Source: Sabethes cyaneus (taxonomy: Eukaryota; Arthropoda; Insecta; Diptera; Culicidae). From it: a stretch of DNA of 64,000 bases. The translations under genes and the position numbers were made by a program. Each line of letters starts with the position of its first letter. The first letter of the stretch is position 1. The DNA lies in the NCBI RefSeq assembly GCF_943734655.1, contig NC_071355.1, positions 98,766,949 through 98,830,948 on the forward strand, given 5' to 3'. The notes below the pieces were generated by a model that was not told the origin of the DNA, searched no databases, and saw only the letters and a program-made list of their open reading frames with translations. Of this stretch, positions 10,893-22,237 are shown piece by piece.

Positions 10893-10995
10893 TTGCACTT
10901 TATTTTTTTGCCCCTTCAAATTTCGAAAATTTTTGAAGGGGGGGGGGGGGGGTGACATAAACTTTTTTTCAAATTTGTATAAGCCTAATTGTTTT
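10893..10995 (-). repeat. Inverted repeat pair, member 2, with poly-G run
   Basis: Reverse complement of 9188-9275. It contains a run of about 16 G (near 10938-10953), bounded by AATTTTTGAA and TGACATAAAC. The long G run is a likely sequencing or replication weak point. Confidence 0.65.
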
Positions 10996-11627
10996 TTTTT
11001 TACTTTTTGTAACAGATATAAAAAATCCATGTTCACACGCCGGCACTTGTTCGACTCTAGAACCGAAGAACTTTTTTCGTTAATAGTTGCCTTTAGAAGC
11101 TACAAACCGGGCTTCCGACAGCAAGCAAACAAACACGGACAAGGAAAAGTCGTAAAGTGGCGCCAGTCTGGCGCGCCATGCTGGCTCAACGAATGCAAGA
11201 AATAAATCGATAGGATGAAAAGGATGCTGTGCAAAGACGAACAGAACGTGTACGGGCTGTTTATGGGTAAGTGAGTGATGGAAATTTGCGAAGAAAGGGA
11301 CTTGAGTGGTTGCTTGGGAATGATTGCCATTGAATTTCATATTTTATCGCATTTGTTTTGCTTATCCTGTACACAACTCTATACTGTACACTATTTAAAA
11401 TTACTTGTAATTACTTGAATTCACAAATTTCGATCTACAATCTAGCTAAAATCTAATTTTTGAATTTTACTAACAATTAGATTATTTTTAAGAAAACTGT
11501 CTGCAAAAGCTTTTGTATGACAAATTTATCGATTGAAACGAGAATGTATCACAAAATAAATTAGTTTTCCAAACAAGGTTGCTTCTAAGTAATAATACCC
11601 GAAAGGCGTCAATCTCTACTCTCTATA

Positions 11628-11869
11628 CTCAAAAAAATCGGCACGTCAAGTTTACGTGAAATCATAGGTAATTCTCATGCATCACACTTTTCATGTAACA
11701 TTCACGTGAATTATTGGTAACTCGTAGTATGAGACTAACCATTTTATGTGCGATCCCGGTAAAGTTTATCAACTTTCCCATTAACTAGTACATGAAGTTC
11801 ACGTAAGTTGCTGTAAAGAAGTTTACATGATTTTTCATGTGGATGGGAACGTGTCGATTTTTTTGAGTG
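11628..11869. mobile_element. TA-flanked MITE, copy 1
   Basis: The left end reads CTCAAAAAAATCGGCACG after TA. The right end, read inward, is CACTCAAAAAAATCGACACG. These inverted terminal repeats of about 18-20 bases bound a 242-base body with no coding. A second copy lies at 35653-35889 with perfect TA flanks, which shows that this copy has lost CA at its left end. TA flanks suggest mobilisation by a Tc1/mariner-type transposase (inference). Confidence 0.85.
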
Positions 11870-14800
11870 ATATCTTACCCCTATTGGGGTGTTGGAAAAA
11901 TATGGAAGCATCTAACTATAGGAATGAAAGGCCCTTTAAGAAAAATACTTTTGCCTGTGAGTAATGACTCTTACTTCTCATTGTTCCATTTTGAACAGTC
12001 AATAAACTATTTGGTTAACAGTGTGAAATATAAAATAAAATTTAAAATGGATTACTCATTAAGAAATTTTTTTAAATTCCATATTGGTCATGCAGTGGGC
12101 CCAGATGAAATAATCAACAAATGTTTGTGCATCGAGGCCTGGATGCCTACATTTGGTCACTGCATTTCAGTTACGTAGATTTCGTCTGCATTCCTTAGAA
12201 AAGAGTGCAATACTAGCCTAGTGGGAAAGGAGATATGGCATGAAACACTCTTGCACAGTAAAATCAATTAAGTAACATCTAATCAATAAAAAAAAATAGT
12301 CCAGCCAGCTCTCTCATAATGCACTAGCTTCCAAAAATCGATCTATTCAAAAATAATTCATTTCTCTACAAAAACTTTATTCATTTTGTTTTCAATTTTG
12401 CAATACGGTCCGTTTAGCAATCCTTTTCGAGTGTTTAACAATTCCACTCGCCCTAAAAACCTAATCCTGTTGAGTTCATGGTAACATGGAGATAAAGAGA
12501 TAAATTTACCAGAGTCCATTTCAAAGTGAAAACTAAGAACAATAACGTGGGTTCTTTATTTAATTCTACGCGAACTCATCACAGGAATTTAAACCCCATA
12601 AATTTCTTTAGATTGTGATTTCCTTTTTGAACTGGCTGCCTACGGCATTGGACCGTTTGTCTCCGGTTTTCTTTGGGTAAAGCAAGTACATACCTACTAG
12701 AGCTGCCATGGACAATTGAAACTGAATGGCATATAAAACAATGGAGCGCTACTTCATGCTGGGTGGGCGTCGACGACTTCTTTCTAGATTTTGAATTCAT
12801 CTCTGGGGATGGAAAAAATCTCTGTTGATGGCATAAATCATTGTGGGGGTGAAAATCGTTCGCATAAATCCGCCAGAGATCCAGATACGGTACTGCTCTT
12901 CAGTGCCGTTAACGGCTATTAATAGTGTTTGACCATTACATAACGAACAAAATTGGGAAAAATAGTGAAGTGCTAAAATTCTACCTTTGCTACTATTCGA
13001 CGGCAGCGTGGTCTGGAGTGAACGCTAGGATGTTACAGAAATAAATATCTATTGACGGGTCTTTGTTTACGGTATCGTCACTAAAACGCAGGATTACGAA
13101 TAATAGGGCTAAAATCTGTTGGTTAAATTCACACGTAACATAAACTTACGCTTTCTCAATTATGTATGCATTTACGATACCACTTTCTATTTTTTTTTTT
13201 AGTTCTTTTACAGATGGCTATGTCCCATGAGAATTGTCTAATGCGATATACCAAAAATTATTTCTACCCATATAAATTTTGTTATTCCGATTCAATTATT
13301 ATCTGATAAATGGTGCAAAGCATGTATTAGAATAGTTGAATATTTTATTAAACTCGAGAAAACTCTCATAACAGCAAGTGACAACTATTTTGCACCCTAA
13401 CCCCCCTTATTTTTGTTACTTTTCTTTGGCTATGTATTTCCGGCCTTCTCAGTCTCATATGGAAATCAGAACCGATATTTATATTCTCTCCGAAAAATCG
13501 GTTCTGGTTTCTATAAAAGGCATAAAAAGATCGGTAAAATCAAAATGTAGAGTAAATGCAGAGTGACCACAAATTCAATTCATTATCAATATGTTTTAGT
13601 GCTGGTGTGTTTGAACATTACCCATCCCATCAGATACTTATTTGACAAAGTACAATTTCACTTCATTTTCTGTTGATGTCTGTTTCCACAGCAACCAGTT
13701 GAAATGCGTCTTTAGCAAAAAGAATCGTTATAAGTGACGTTAATCTCGTAAGGTTACTTCTCTTATAGTAGCACTCACCGAAAGAGGATTTGCTTCTTTA
13801 TCGGATTACGCGTTGATGCCAGACGTGTACTCGTCATGCGCTCACATAGAACATTTTTTGGAAACGTTTAGGTATACCTACAGTTATTGGATATGTTGTT
13901 TTATGTGCAATTGAATTAACGAAAATGTATATGAATGTATATCGAAAATGAATCAACCGATGCCATTTTTTTAGAATTTTTCTTGTCTGTACAGTCAAAG
14001 GGGGAAAAGTTTAACGTTGATTGTAAAACATCATCAGCTTCACTACATTAAGCATCGTGAAAGTATGGAGAAGCTCTTTCGTGTCCATTAGATTAGTTAC
14101 ACATTTATTAAATTATTGCAATTTATCCCCTCAAGTCACGACACGTTCATTAGACGAACGTTACCCTATATATGCAGCACAGACAGACACCGTTCTATAG
14201 GTATACTTCAGTCGAGCGGTTGCTAATTCGAAATCGAGAGCACTTATTCTTTGAACTATGATAAATGATACATTTAATTGTGATCCCTTCTTTTACTAAT
14301 AATAATAGCAGTAATAATGTTAATAGCAGGGTCGAATATTTCTTCCCCTTCCGATTTCAATGTGAATTCACGTTGTGTTTTGGCAAATTTATTTATTGTA
14401 TTAAATGTGCTCTACATTCCGAACACTGTTTATTAGTGTTGTAGTCGTCCATTCGGTAAGGGTAATAAATTACAAAAATGATGACGTTGACCGAAGCATA
14501 AAATTTCGACACCTTGGTATTGGCGGCCATGGAATGTCGAACAATCTATGTTTTACACGAACGATTTGACTCCTTGTGAAACATGCGCGTGATTGAACAG
14601 GGTTCTTGCATTTGGGCTATGAGCGTGTGTGAATGCAATTCACAGGGGACATAGTGTTGGGTTGAGGGAGAGAACGCCGCTTTTATCGCCAGGACTAGGG
14701 GAAGAAGTCTAGTAATAAATTAATTGGGCCTATTTTTTGGCTGCGGACCATTCTTTTGGATTCCTATGGCGCTAGATGTGAAACACGAAAAGTCTTTTAT

Positions 14801-15075
14801 GTTTTCGTGACGGGAGTAAAGGTAAAATGAATTTTATTTATATAGATTATACGTTTATTTAAATCTTTTTTTAATATTTTATATTAACTTTATATGGTTA
14901 TAAATTGAACTATTTGTTTTCTACACATGCAGAATCTTCCACTTTCATGCAGCGATAAAATTATCAATACGTTTGATACGATGAAATAGTTTCTACCTTC
15001 GTGATGAAAAGAAATAGAATTGTTCTATGATACCGTATCAATAGCTGTTTAATTTCTAGAATAAGTTAACGTGAA
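11870..15075. other. Unassigned 3.2 kb, no recognised gene
   Basis: Read on both strands without finding coding similarity, a terminal-repeat pair or an RNA gene. Frames up to 103 codons (for example 11867-12178, plus) have no recognisable domains and begin within or beside the MITE. This stretch could hold regulatory DNA, which cannot be judged from one sequence. Confidence 0.4.
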
Positions 15076-15079
15076 CATA

Positions 15080-16960
15080 CAGGGTGTTCAATAAGTTCGA
15101 ATACATTTTAAAAATAAGTTTAAAAAATGAAAATATAAGATATCCTTTTTGAGACAATAGAGGTTTTCCGTCAGATCATACCCCTCCTTTTCTTATTTTT
15201 TCTCAAAAGTACTCCCAATACGAGTGACAATGGTGCAAAAATATATTTTTTTCGTTGACTCTAGAATTTACTACGATTTTTTAAACAATGCAAATTGCAA
15301 GAATGTTGAGTTTCTTTTCACCAAATCACGAATGTTGAGTTTTAAAAAATTCGTTTCGGCTGCACTGTTTATCAAAATTTTCAGATTTTCTGGCAGCATT
15401 GCATAATAGTTTTTGACATATGTGTATCAGCGGTAGAGTGAAAAGGATAAAACGAATGAAAAGCTAATGATTACCTTCTTTTTCATTTCGTTTGTTGCTT
15501 GCCACAAGAGTAAAGAGTGGCACAAATGGTTTCGAAGTGGTGAAAATAGAGGACACTGGTACAAAAAGGCATGTAAGACATCCGAGAAGTGACCGGTTGA
15601 AATATACGTATTTTAGTTTTTCATTTTTACAGTAGTTAGAGGCTTTAATAAAGAAAGTTTTATATGGGTATCATTTCTAAGAGTCAAAACCGAACATTTA
15701 GTGAAAAAAAAATTTTTGACGGAAAACCTCTATTTTTATTGAAGCTGTGTTTATTGAGAACCTTTACGACATATTTGGTGAAAGCACCTTTGTGCTTCAT
15801 GACGAGCTTGAGACGTTTCTCAACAGAATTACACGCGGCACGCACCTGGTCCATGGGCATCTCGTCCCAGATCTTGGAAATGAGCCTTGGATGAGATCTT
15901 GGATTCATAGTGCTCACTTTATGTTCGCTCTGCTTGGCCAGCATGTACGACCATACATAAAAGTCCAGCGGTTTACGATACGGAGAGCTGGAAGGCCACA
16001 GAGTCTTATCGAGAAAATCAGTCAAATTCTCCGGACACCACGCTTGGACAATATTCGCCGTGTGGGCCTGTACGCTGTCCTGTTGAAAGCCGTAATGATC
16101 TTTCCCGTAGAGGTTATGAAGTGCCGGGGCCACAACCTTTTCCAGAACCCCGTTCTTATAGTACGCGGCGTTGATTTTCACGTTTTTCTCGATAAACACC
16201 AGTGAAAGCTTCCTACGCTTGGATACGGCCCCCAAACCATCACCGACGCGGCGCTCTGGAACCGCCGGATGTTTATGTGGAACGGGGGGATGCTGGTCAA
16301 CTTCGGCGCCTACAGCCGATCATTTTGGACATTGTGCGGCTGTTGCAAGATGAAGAGTTTCTCATCAGAAAACACCAACTCCTGACCGGCGTGCCGCGAA
16401 GGTATCAGTTTTGCTCTGTCCAGCCTCTTCTTCGTTGTAGCTTCCGTTACCCCGTGAACCTTGTGTTTCGTGTACGGCTTGCATCCCAGGTCCTTCGCCA
16501 TGATGGTGTGGGCAGTCTCGATTAACACATCCAGGTCAACAGCGGTCTTCCGGATCGAGCGGTTCATTTTTCGACAAACTCGCTCCCTCACCACCTTGAT
16601 GCCTGTTGGCGTCCTCACCGAACGCGTCCGCCCGGATCTAGCACGGTCCTTGACCGAGCCCGTATGTCGGTACCGACGGCTGGTGTTATAGATGAAATTC
16701 CGCTTCATCCTGTGGGATTTCAACCACCGAAATATGTCGCCGGGTCGCTCACCTCTCGCAAACAACTTTACTACGACGTTGCGGTACTCGTTCATCGCGC
16801 GCGGTAAACAAATAACAAATGACTTCAAGTCGATACCTTGCGCGTCGGTTAGTCTATATATACGGCTAAAGCTGAATATTCGCGGCTTTTTCGGCCTAAT
16901 TACATGCTAGTGAAGAAACAGTGGTTTTGATGTTTATTGAATAAAAATTAACAAATAACT
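15080..16960 (-). mobile_element. Mariner-like DD37D element (approximate extent)
   Basis: The transposase pseudogene occupies 15684-16828. The sequence CAGGGTGTTCAATAAGTTCG at 15081-15100 looks like a terminal repeat of a mariner relative, but its partner beyond 16828 was not found, so the right edge is a guess. An 18-base inverted repeat links 15158-15175 and 15717-15734 (GACGGAAAACCTCTATT). The second copy lies in the C-terminal codons of the transposase, so a scrap of the gene's end is present in reverse at 15.16 kb. Confidence 0.5.
15684..16828 (-). pseudogene. Tc1/mariner DD37D (maT-like) transposase, two lesions
   Basis: The minus-strand frame from 16828 gives an N-terminal helix-turn-helix region (RNVVVKLFARGERPGDIFRW, then TGSVKDRARSGRTRS, a GRPR-like linker). 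Next come the first catalytic Asp in LVFSDEKLF (about 16355) and the second in GFQQDSVQAHTA (about 16075-16110). The third position is Asp in KPLDFYVW. I count 37 residues between the second and third Asp, hence DD37D, the spacing of the maT/ITmD37D group. Only two lesions were seen. One is a TAG after VQNDRL, where relatives carry Trp. The other is a frame change at the G5 run near 16222-16226 (VMVWGAVSKRR is recovered by switching frame). The remaining triad residues are all present. It is the least-decayed transposase in the window. Confidence 0.85.
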
Positions 16961-17866
16961 TATATTTTTATCAAAATATCACTTTAAAGCCTATGAGTGC
17001 TACATTCATTTCAGTATTGTTACATAGCGGCAGTTTTTATTTGGGAAAGCGCAGCAAAAGAAAGGGAATGTAGGCTGAATTTAGTATCATGCTGAAAAGA
17101 CCCTCCGGTACCCTATACACAGTTAAAAATGATTAACACTGCAGGGTGGACTGAGAACAAAACGGAGATTTTGATGTTAGAATGATAGTTTATTTAATTC
17201 CCATAGCGAATCATTCTTTTATTAAGGCGCTTTTTCGTTCTCTCTTCACGTTTTTAACGGGGCCAGCAACCAGATAAAACAAAAGTTAGATGTCAAGAAT
17301 TGTGGACGCCTCATCCACTATTTCGAAAATCAATTCAGCGAATTTGTTTACTGATCTGGTTCAAGTCGTGAAGCATAAGTTTCAATCGAACTGCTGTCAA
17401 AGCGTTCATAAATTAACCGAGAACTCGCTCTAGTGACTTGTTTATTTTGAAATGCAGTTTAAAACCGGCTAACATTGCAATTTATGCTTTGATCCATCTG
17501 TTGAACTATCGTTCATGAAACCTATTGTGCAATTAAGATTTTGAAATTGTTGAACTGCGCTTTAAGTATAAACTATCAAGTGTTTAAATAATACTGGTTT
17601 GCTGAAGATTGATGCTTACAGCTAGTGGAGATTTAAATTTTGTGCCCAAATGTAATCTGAATCGATAGAGTGCTTAAATCAACTTGTAGCTATGATTACC
17701 AAGGCTAAATCTATCGAATAGTAAACTTCGTTAATTGTTTTTCTTTAAGATTAAAGTCAACCCAGGTCCAGCGTTTAGAGGTATTAAAAGCGACTATAAA
17801 TTTTCTCAACATTATTGCTTATTAACTAGATCATTTATTATTAGCTACGTAAGCCTAAATAACCGT
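16961..17866. other. Unassigned sequence
   Basis: About 900 bases of AT-rich DNA with no recognised coding, terminal repeats or RNA gene. Confidence 0.4.
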
Positions 17867-17867
17867 T

Positions 17868-19082
17868 ATGTGTGCGACAAAAAAAACACCTTTACCAGGG
17901 CGACAAGGGTACCCGGGTACCCAAAATTGATAGTGTTATAACATCAACAATATTAAACCGATTTTGATGAAATAGGTGTCATTTGATTCGTTCATTTATC
18001 TAGTTTTGAATTATTTGGCCATTTGGCCATTAAAAGATATACGGGGTCCGAAAATCCGGAATTCCGACAGAGTGTCCGCTGTGAGGTAGAGAACTGATTG
18101 TATTGCAGGAAAATCAGTCATGCGGATATAAGAACTCTAAAAATTCATACAATGAACTATTTCATATAATGAGATGAATCAGGTTGGCCATTCCGCAGTA
18201 GGTTCCTGTGGGGTCATGGGTGGCCAGTCTAGGATTGGAGGTAAAACCTAGCAATATGGGTATCAAAGTTCTTGGAATTAGTTCGGTAGGTGATACTTTT
18301 TACATTTCGATGTATTTTGATTGATTATTTCGAAAATGGTTTCTACGGGGTCACAGATGATACCGCAGGATTCAAGATAATGCTTAGCATTATCAGAACA
18401 GTTCAAAACGTAGAACCATCCGTTATACATTTGGAACCAGTTCCGAAATTATTAATCAGTACTAAAGTGGCCATATCAGCTCAAAACATCTAAAAGATCC
18501 GCTAAACCAATTCTAATATTGGATTAGGCACCCAACTGGCCATTTGTAACCCTACAGGAACTCAATTCTGGAATGGCCAATGCGATCTAAAGTCACCAAT
18601 TTATATAATAAGATGAAAAAAGGGTCCACAATGTCAAGTTCAAAGCTAATAGCTTTGCTGAAAGCTGATATTCTTTCAAAACAAGCGGCTTCCCACGTTT
18701 TACCGGACGTTGCTCCGGAATTACCGATTCCCGGGAACTACATGTCATATGATGGCCAAATGCTTTATCTAATCCAAATTAGATAAATGTACGAATCAAA
18801 TGCCACTGGTTTCATCCAAATCGGTTTAAGATAGCGAAAGTTATGAACATAGCAAATCATGGGTACCCGGGTACCCTTGTCGCCCTCCTACGTAATAAAA
18901 ACATTCAAGTGCCTCTCATGGCTAATCCCCTTTATGGATATGCACCAAAAAACCTCAATTACTTAAGATCAACGAGTTTTACGATGTCGCAAAATTTCAA
19001 TGACGTATGTTTTAAATTGAATAAGTTATAACTATTTTAAAACTGAAAAGGTACCCGGGTACCCTGTTGCACACATAACGGA
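17868..19082. repeat. Outer inverted repeat around foldback element
   Basis: CCGTTATGTGTGCGAC at 17868-17883 is matched in inverse by GTTGCACACATAACGG at about 19067-19082. The right copy is joined directly to AGGTACCCGGGTACCCT (about 19050-19066). The left copy is separated from its GGGTACCCGGGTACCC by 23 bases. The foldback element at 17897-18886 lies inside. This looks like two related elements nested at one site. Confidence 0.55.
17897..18886. mobile_element. Foldback/MITE-like element with GGGTACCCGGGTACCC ends
   Basis: The left end is AGGGCGACAAGGGTACCCGG and so on (26 bases), matched exactly in inverse at 18861-18886. Each end contains the self-palindrome GGGTACCCGGGTACCC. Similarity continues inward on both arms, for example AAACCGATTTTGATGAAA against AAACCGATTTGGATGAAA (inverse), CATTTGATTCGT, TTTGGCCAT and GGCCATTCC...GTTCCTGT. 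The whole 990 bases therefore fold back with a centre near 18390. No duplicated target site was seen and nothing is encoded. The superfamily is unassigned. Confidence 0.7.
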
Positions 19083-19089
19083 TAATAAG

Positions 19090-21361
19090 CTTGAAAATAC
19101 ATACTATTTATTCTGCTACTATACACGGATATCCACGCGTTCAATATTAATTGAATAAAAGGAAATCGCTCAATCTAGGCATTATTATCCGCACGCCAGT
19201 TATAGAAAACGGCATTAAGCACTTTCTAAGTGTTCCTGTTGCTCTTAGTAATACGTTCATGAGTTATTACATATTGGGTTCGTTTTGGCGACAGTTGTAG
19301 TTTTCATCTAGTCAGGTGTCAAATGCCATTTACGCGTTTTTTCGTGTACACTTATTTTGTATTACATTATATTGATTACCAATAAAAAACTTTTGGCGTA
19401 CTTTCATTATCTTCTATTTAGTGATGTTGAATGCTTGAATGTACTATTTAGTATTAGCTAATGATATCATTTGTGTAGTAGAATCCTCTACCTATTATTG
19501 CTTGTATTATTTTTTGATATTTACTAAGTGATAGAGGCTGATATATCACTCTAACAAGGTTTGAAAACACTATAATTAAAAAAAAACAGAATTTACTGTT
19601 ATCGTTGTAATCCCGTGCGATGTCAACGTGTACTGTCCCGTTCCGCATAAATTGCAAGCTTCATAAAGTAATTTTGCCATTTTTTTAGTTTCCCCTCCCA
19701 TGCACCACAAAATTTTCCTCATTATACCAATTTTATATTCTTAAATTACCGCCAAACAAAATTTGACTGGAAACGCAAAAGATGCTTGTAACACAACATG
19801 CATATTTTTAAATTATAAAGAAAACCTATCGAAAACTGCGTAACCTCCCTCCTAAAACGAAAAGTTTAAATTAGGTGTGACTTTGCCAAATTAGAGCAGT
19901 CGAAGTTTTCCTCCACTTTGATTAGATTTTTTATCGGCAATGTTGCGGCTCGTAGTCGGATTAGGCGCACTCGAAAAGCATGAAAATGGGGGCGGCGAAC
20001 AAACGAGACGAACAGGCTCTGCACCCGTTTTCCGATTTTAATGGTTCCACAGATTGGATTATATTTCTCTCGGTTTTGTAAAAAGGATTTTTTACTGTTA
20101 TGACTGCCACGAAGAATGCGGCACGCCGTATTTTACACTAAAGTAAAGTGGTGAACTTAGTTGATATCTTTCGAGTTAATGGCAGTGAATTCATGATATT
20201 TTATGTACCTTCTAGAATAATGCGGCATTTGCTTGTATGGCTATTCTGCTTTTGCTACTGTATGCTAGTAAAAGAAAGCTCTTTTCATATGCTGATTATT
20301 TCTTTTTTTTCATAAAAAAAATACCATCAAAAATCAAAAGCAGTAGCAGCTACATTATATTAAAGACCGTGAAAGAAATTGCCATGAAAAATATTGAGTT
20401 TATGAATTATAATAATTTTATTAGTAAGTTTATTGTTGAATTTGGCGTCTGAATGTCGCACCATCCCATAAACGGCTTGCTATCCTTCGAATCAGGGGAA
20501 AATTTTTGTGCGTATGCTAGACTTGATCAGGAGTACACGTCTGTTAAGCTAACAATACAGACATGCAAAATATGATGATCTAATTTAAAAACGCTGTTGT
20601 ATACCATACCATTGAACATTTATAACCTTTATAATACTTTATAATAAAGTTGCATTGAAAATAGTTCAACTTCAAAAGTACCGCTTATTCAAGATTGTTT
20701 AATCCGCTTTGTTGCAGGGCGAATTCACACCTCCAGCCGATATTTTCCTGCGCAGTCATAAACAATAAAATTTGCATTTAATGGTGTAATCATGCTTACG
20801 AGCAGCAAACCAGTTTATTGCGTAGGCACGATATCATCGTTTATCTGGAAATTTGTTATTATCGGTGCCAGGAGAGTACTGTTAGCAACTTGTACTGAGT
20901 GCAACTCAAACTCATAGCAACGAGTACTGCATATAATACGATATAATACTGTATACGTGACGTTTCCTTGGCGCCAATGATGGGTCTGATGGATGCAGGA
21001 ATCGTTCCGTATTATGTTGTTTGTATGGTTTCTTATTTGTATGACTTCGAATATCTAGATTATAATAATATGATACGGACTCGCAGAACCATCGTAATTC
21101 AATTACAAATTTTTCATGCATCTCATCTGTTTCGCAGTGGGTTTGCATGTTATGCACAATGATTAGTTGATTTTTAGGTTGATGTATGATAATAAAACAG
21201 AAATATTATCCACATTCGTCGTATCGTAGTCTGATAAGTTTATATATTTTTGACTTACATTGTTTGAAAGTAAATGTTAATGAAAGAATTTATGTCATAA
21301 ACCAACCTCGTATTTTTATTCTGACCTTTATAAAGTGGTCAGCAATTTAATTACTTTTAAT
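19090..21361. other. Unassigned 2.3 kb, no recognised gene
   Basis: AT-rich sequence without recognised protein similarity or terminal repeats. A GC-richer patch at about 19950-20040 has no open frame of note. Confidence 0.4.
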
Positions 21362-21630
21362 ATAATGGTTACAATCGACGGAGGGAGTATTCCACGAAAC
21401 CTGGATTGGGTTGGGTTCGAATCCAGTTATAATTGGCTCCCATTATAACTTAGTTTGATCTGTGAATCCCCAACTTAAGTATATAGGAATGTTATACAAA
21501 CTTTAATAAGCGATACTTTAATTTCCTAATCCTAATCCTCTGAAATACTATCAACATCTTTGTTGCAATACTTTCTTCTACCATTCCCTCCGTGCGTCGG
21601 TTGTAAAAAAATACAACGGTAGTTTATTAT
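21362..21630 (+). mobile_element. SINE family B, diverged copy
   Basis: Contains GGGTTCGAATCCAGTTATAA, a B box followed by the same GTTATAA context found in the copies at 25593-25880 and 40733-40972. It also has a related tail with CTTTCTTCTACCATTCCCTC. The head is more diverged and no duplication was identified, so the ends are approximate. Confidence 0.6.
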
Positions 21631-22229
21631 GAATTTTTGCCATTATTTTATTTATATGTGATCACGATACGGGGCATATACAGAACTTACAGACTAAAGT
21701 GCTCAAGTAGGTACTTTTAGTCAGTTTAAGTATTATTATCAGTTCAGTTTGAGTCTTATTACGGTTGCTATGATTAGTTTTGGTCACTGTTGTTACTTGC
21801 AAAACGTAAAAAGACACATATTCCAATGATTTTGAACCATAACAGCATGGCTCTGTCACACAGTGTTAAAAACGATTTATTAGACTTTTCCATAGTACCT
21901 ATTATTTTACGACTATACGATATGATATTAATCAACCACCTCTATATGGAAAACATAAATAAACCGATTGGCAAAGATGCCAGATCTAGAGATTTATCCA
22001 CATAATTCTACGGATTTTGGAATATTCTACGAACCTACCTACCTAAAATTTGAATTTTATTCTTCAAAAGCCGATATGAAAGTTCTTTATAGAGCTATTT
22101 TGAGAAAAATAAATGAACAGAATAGTAAAGAGCACTAGAGTAGTAAAGAAAACCAATTCATTTTCATATTTAAATCCAATTTTAGGTAATGTGATGGTGG
22201 AAAACATTAAAGAAATGTCGAAAAATTAT

Positions 22230-22237
22230 GTTTTGAC
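22230..22237. repeat. 8-bp target-site duplication (GTTTTGAC), left
   Basis: GTTTTGAC here and at 23797-23804 flank the hAT element exactly. Confidence 0.92.

Noticed and set aside
15747..16205. 152-codon plus-strand frame
   Set aside because: Antisense shadow of the DD37D transposase.
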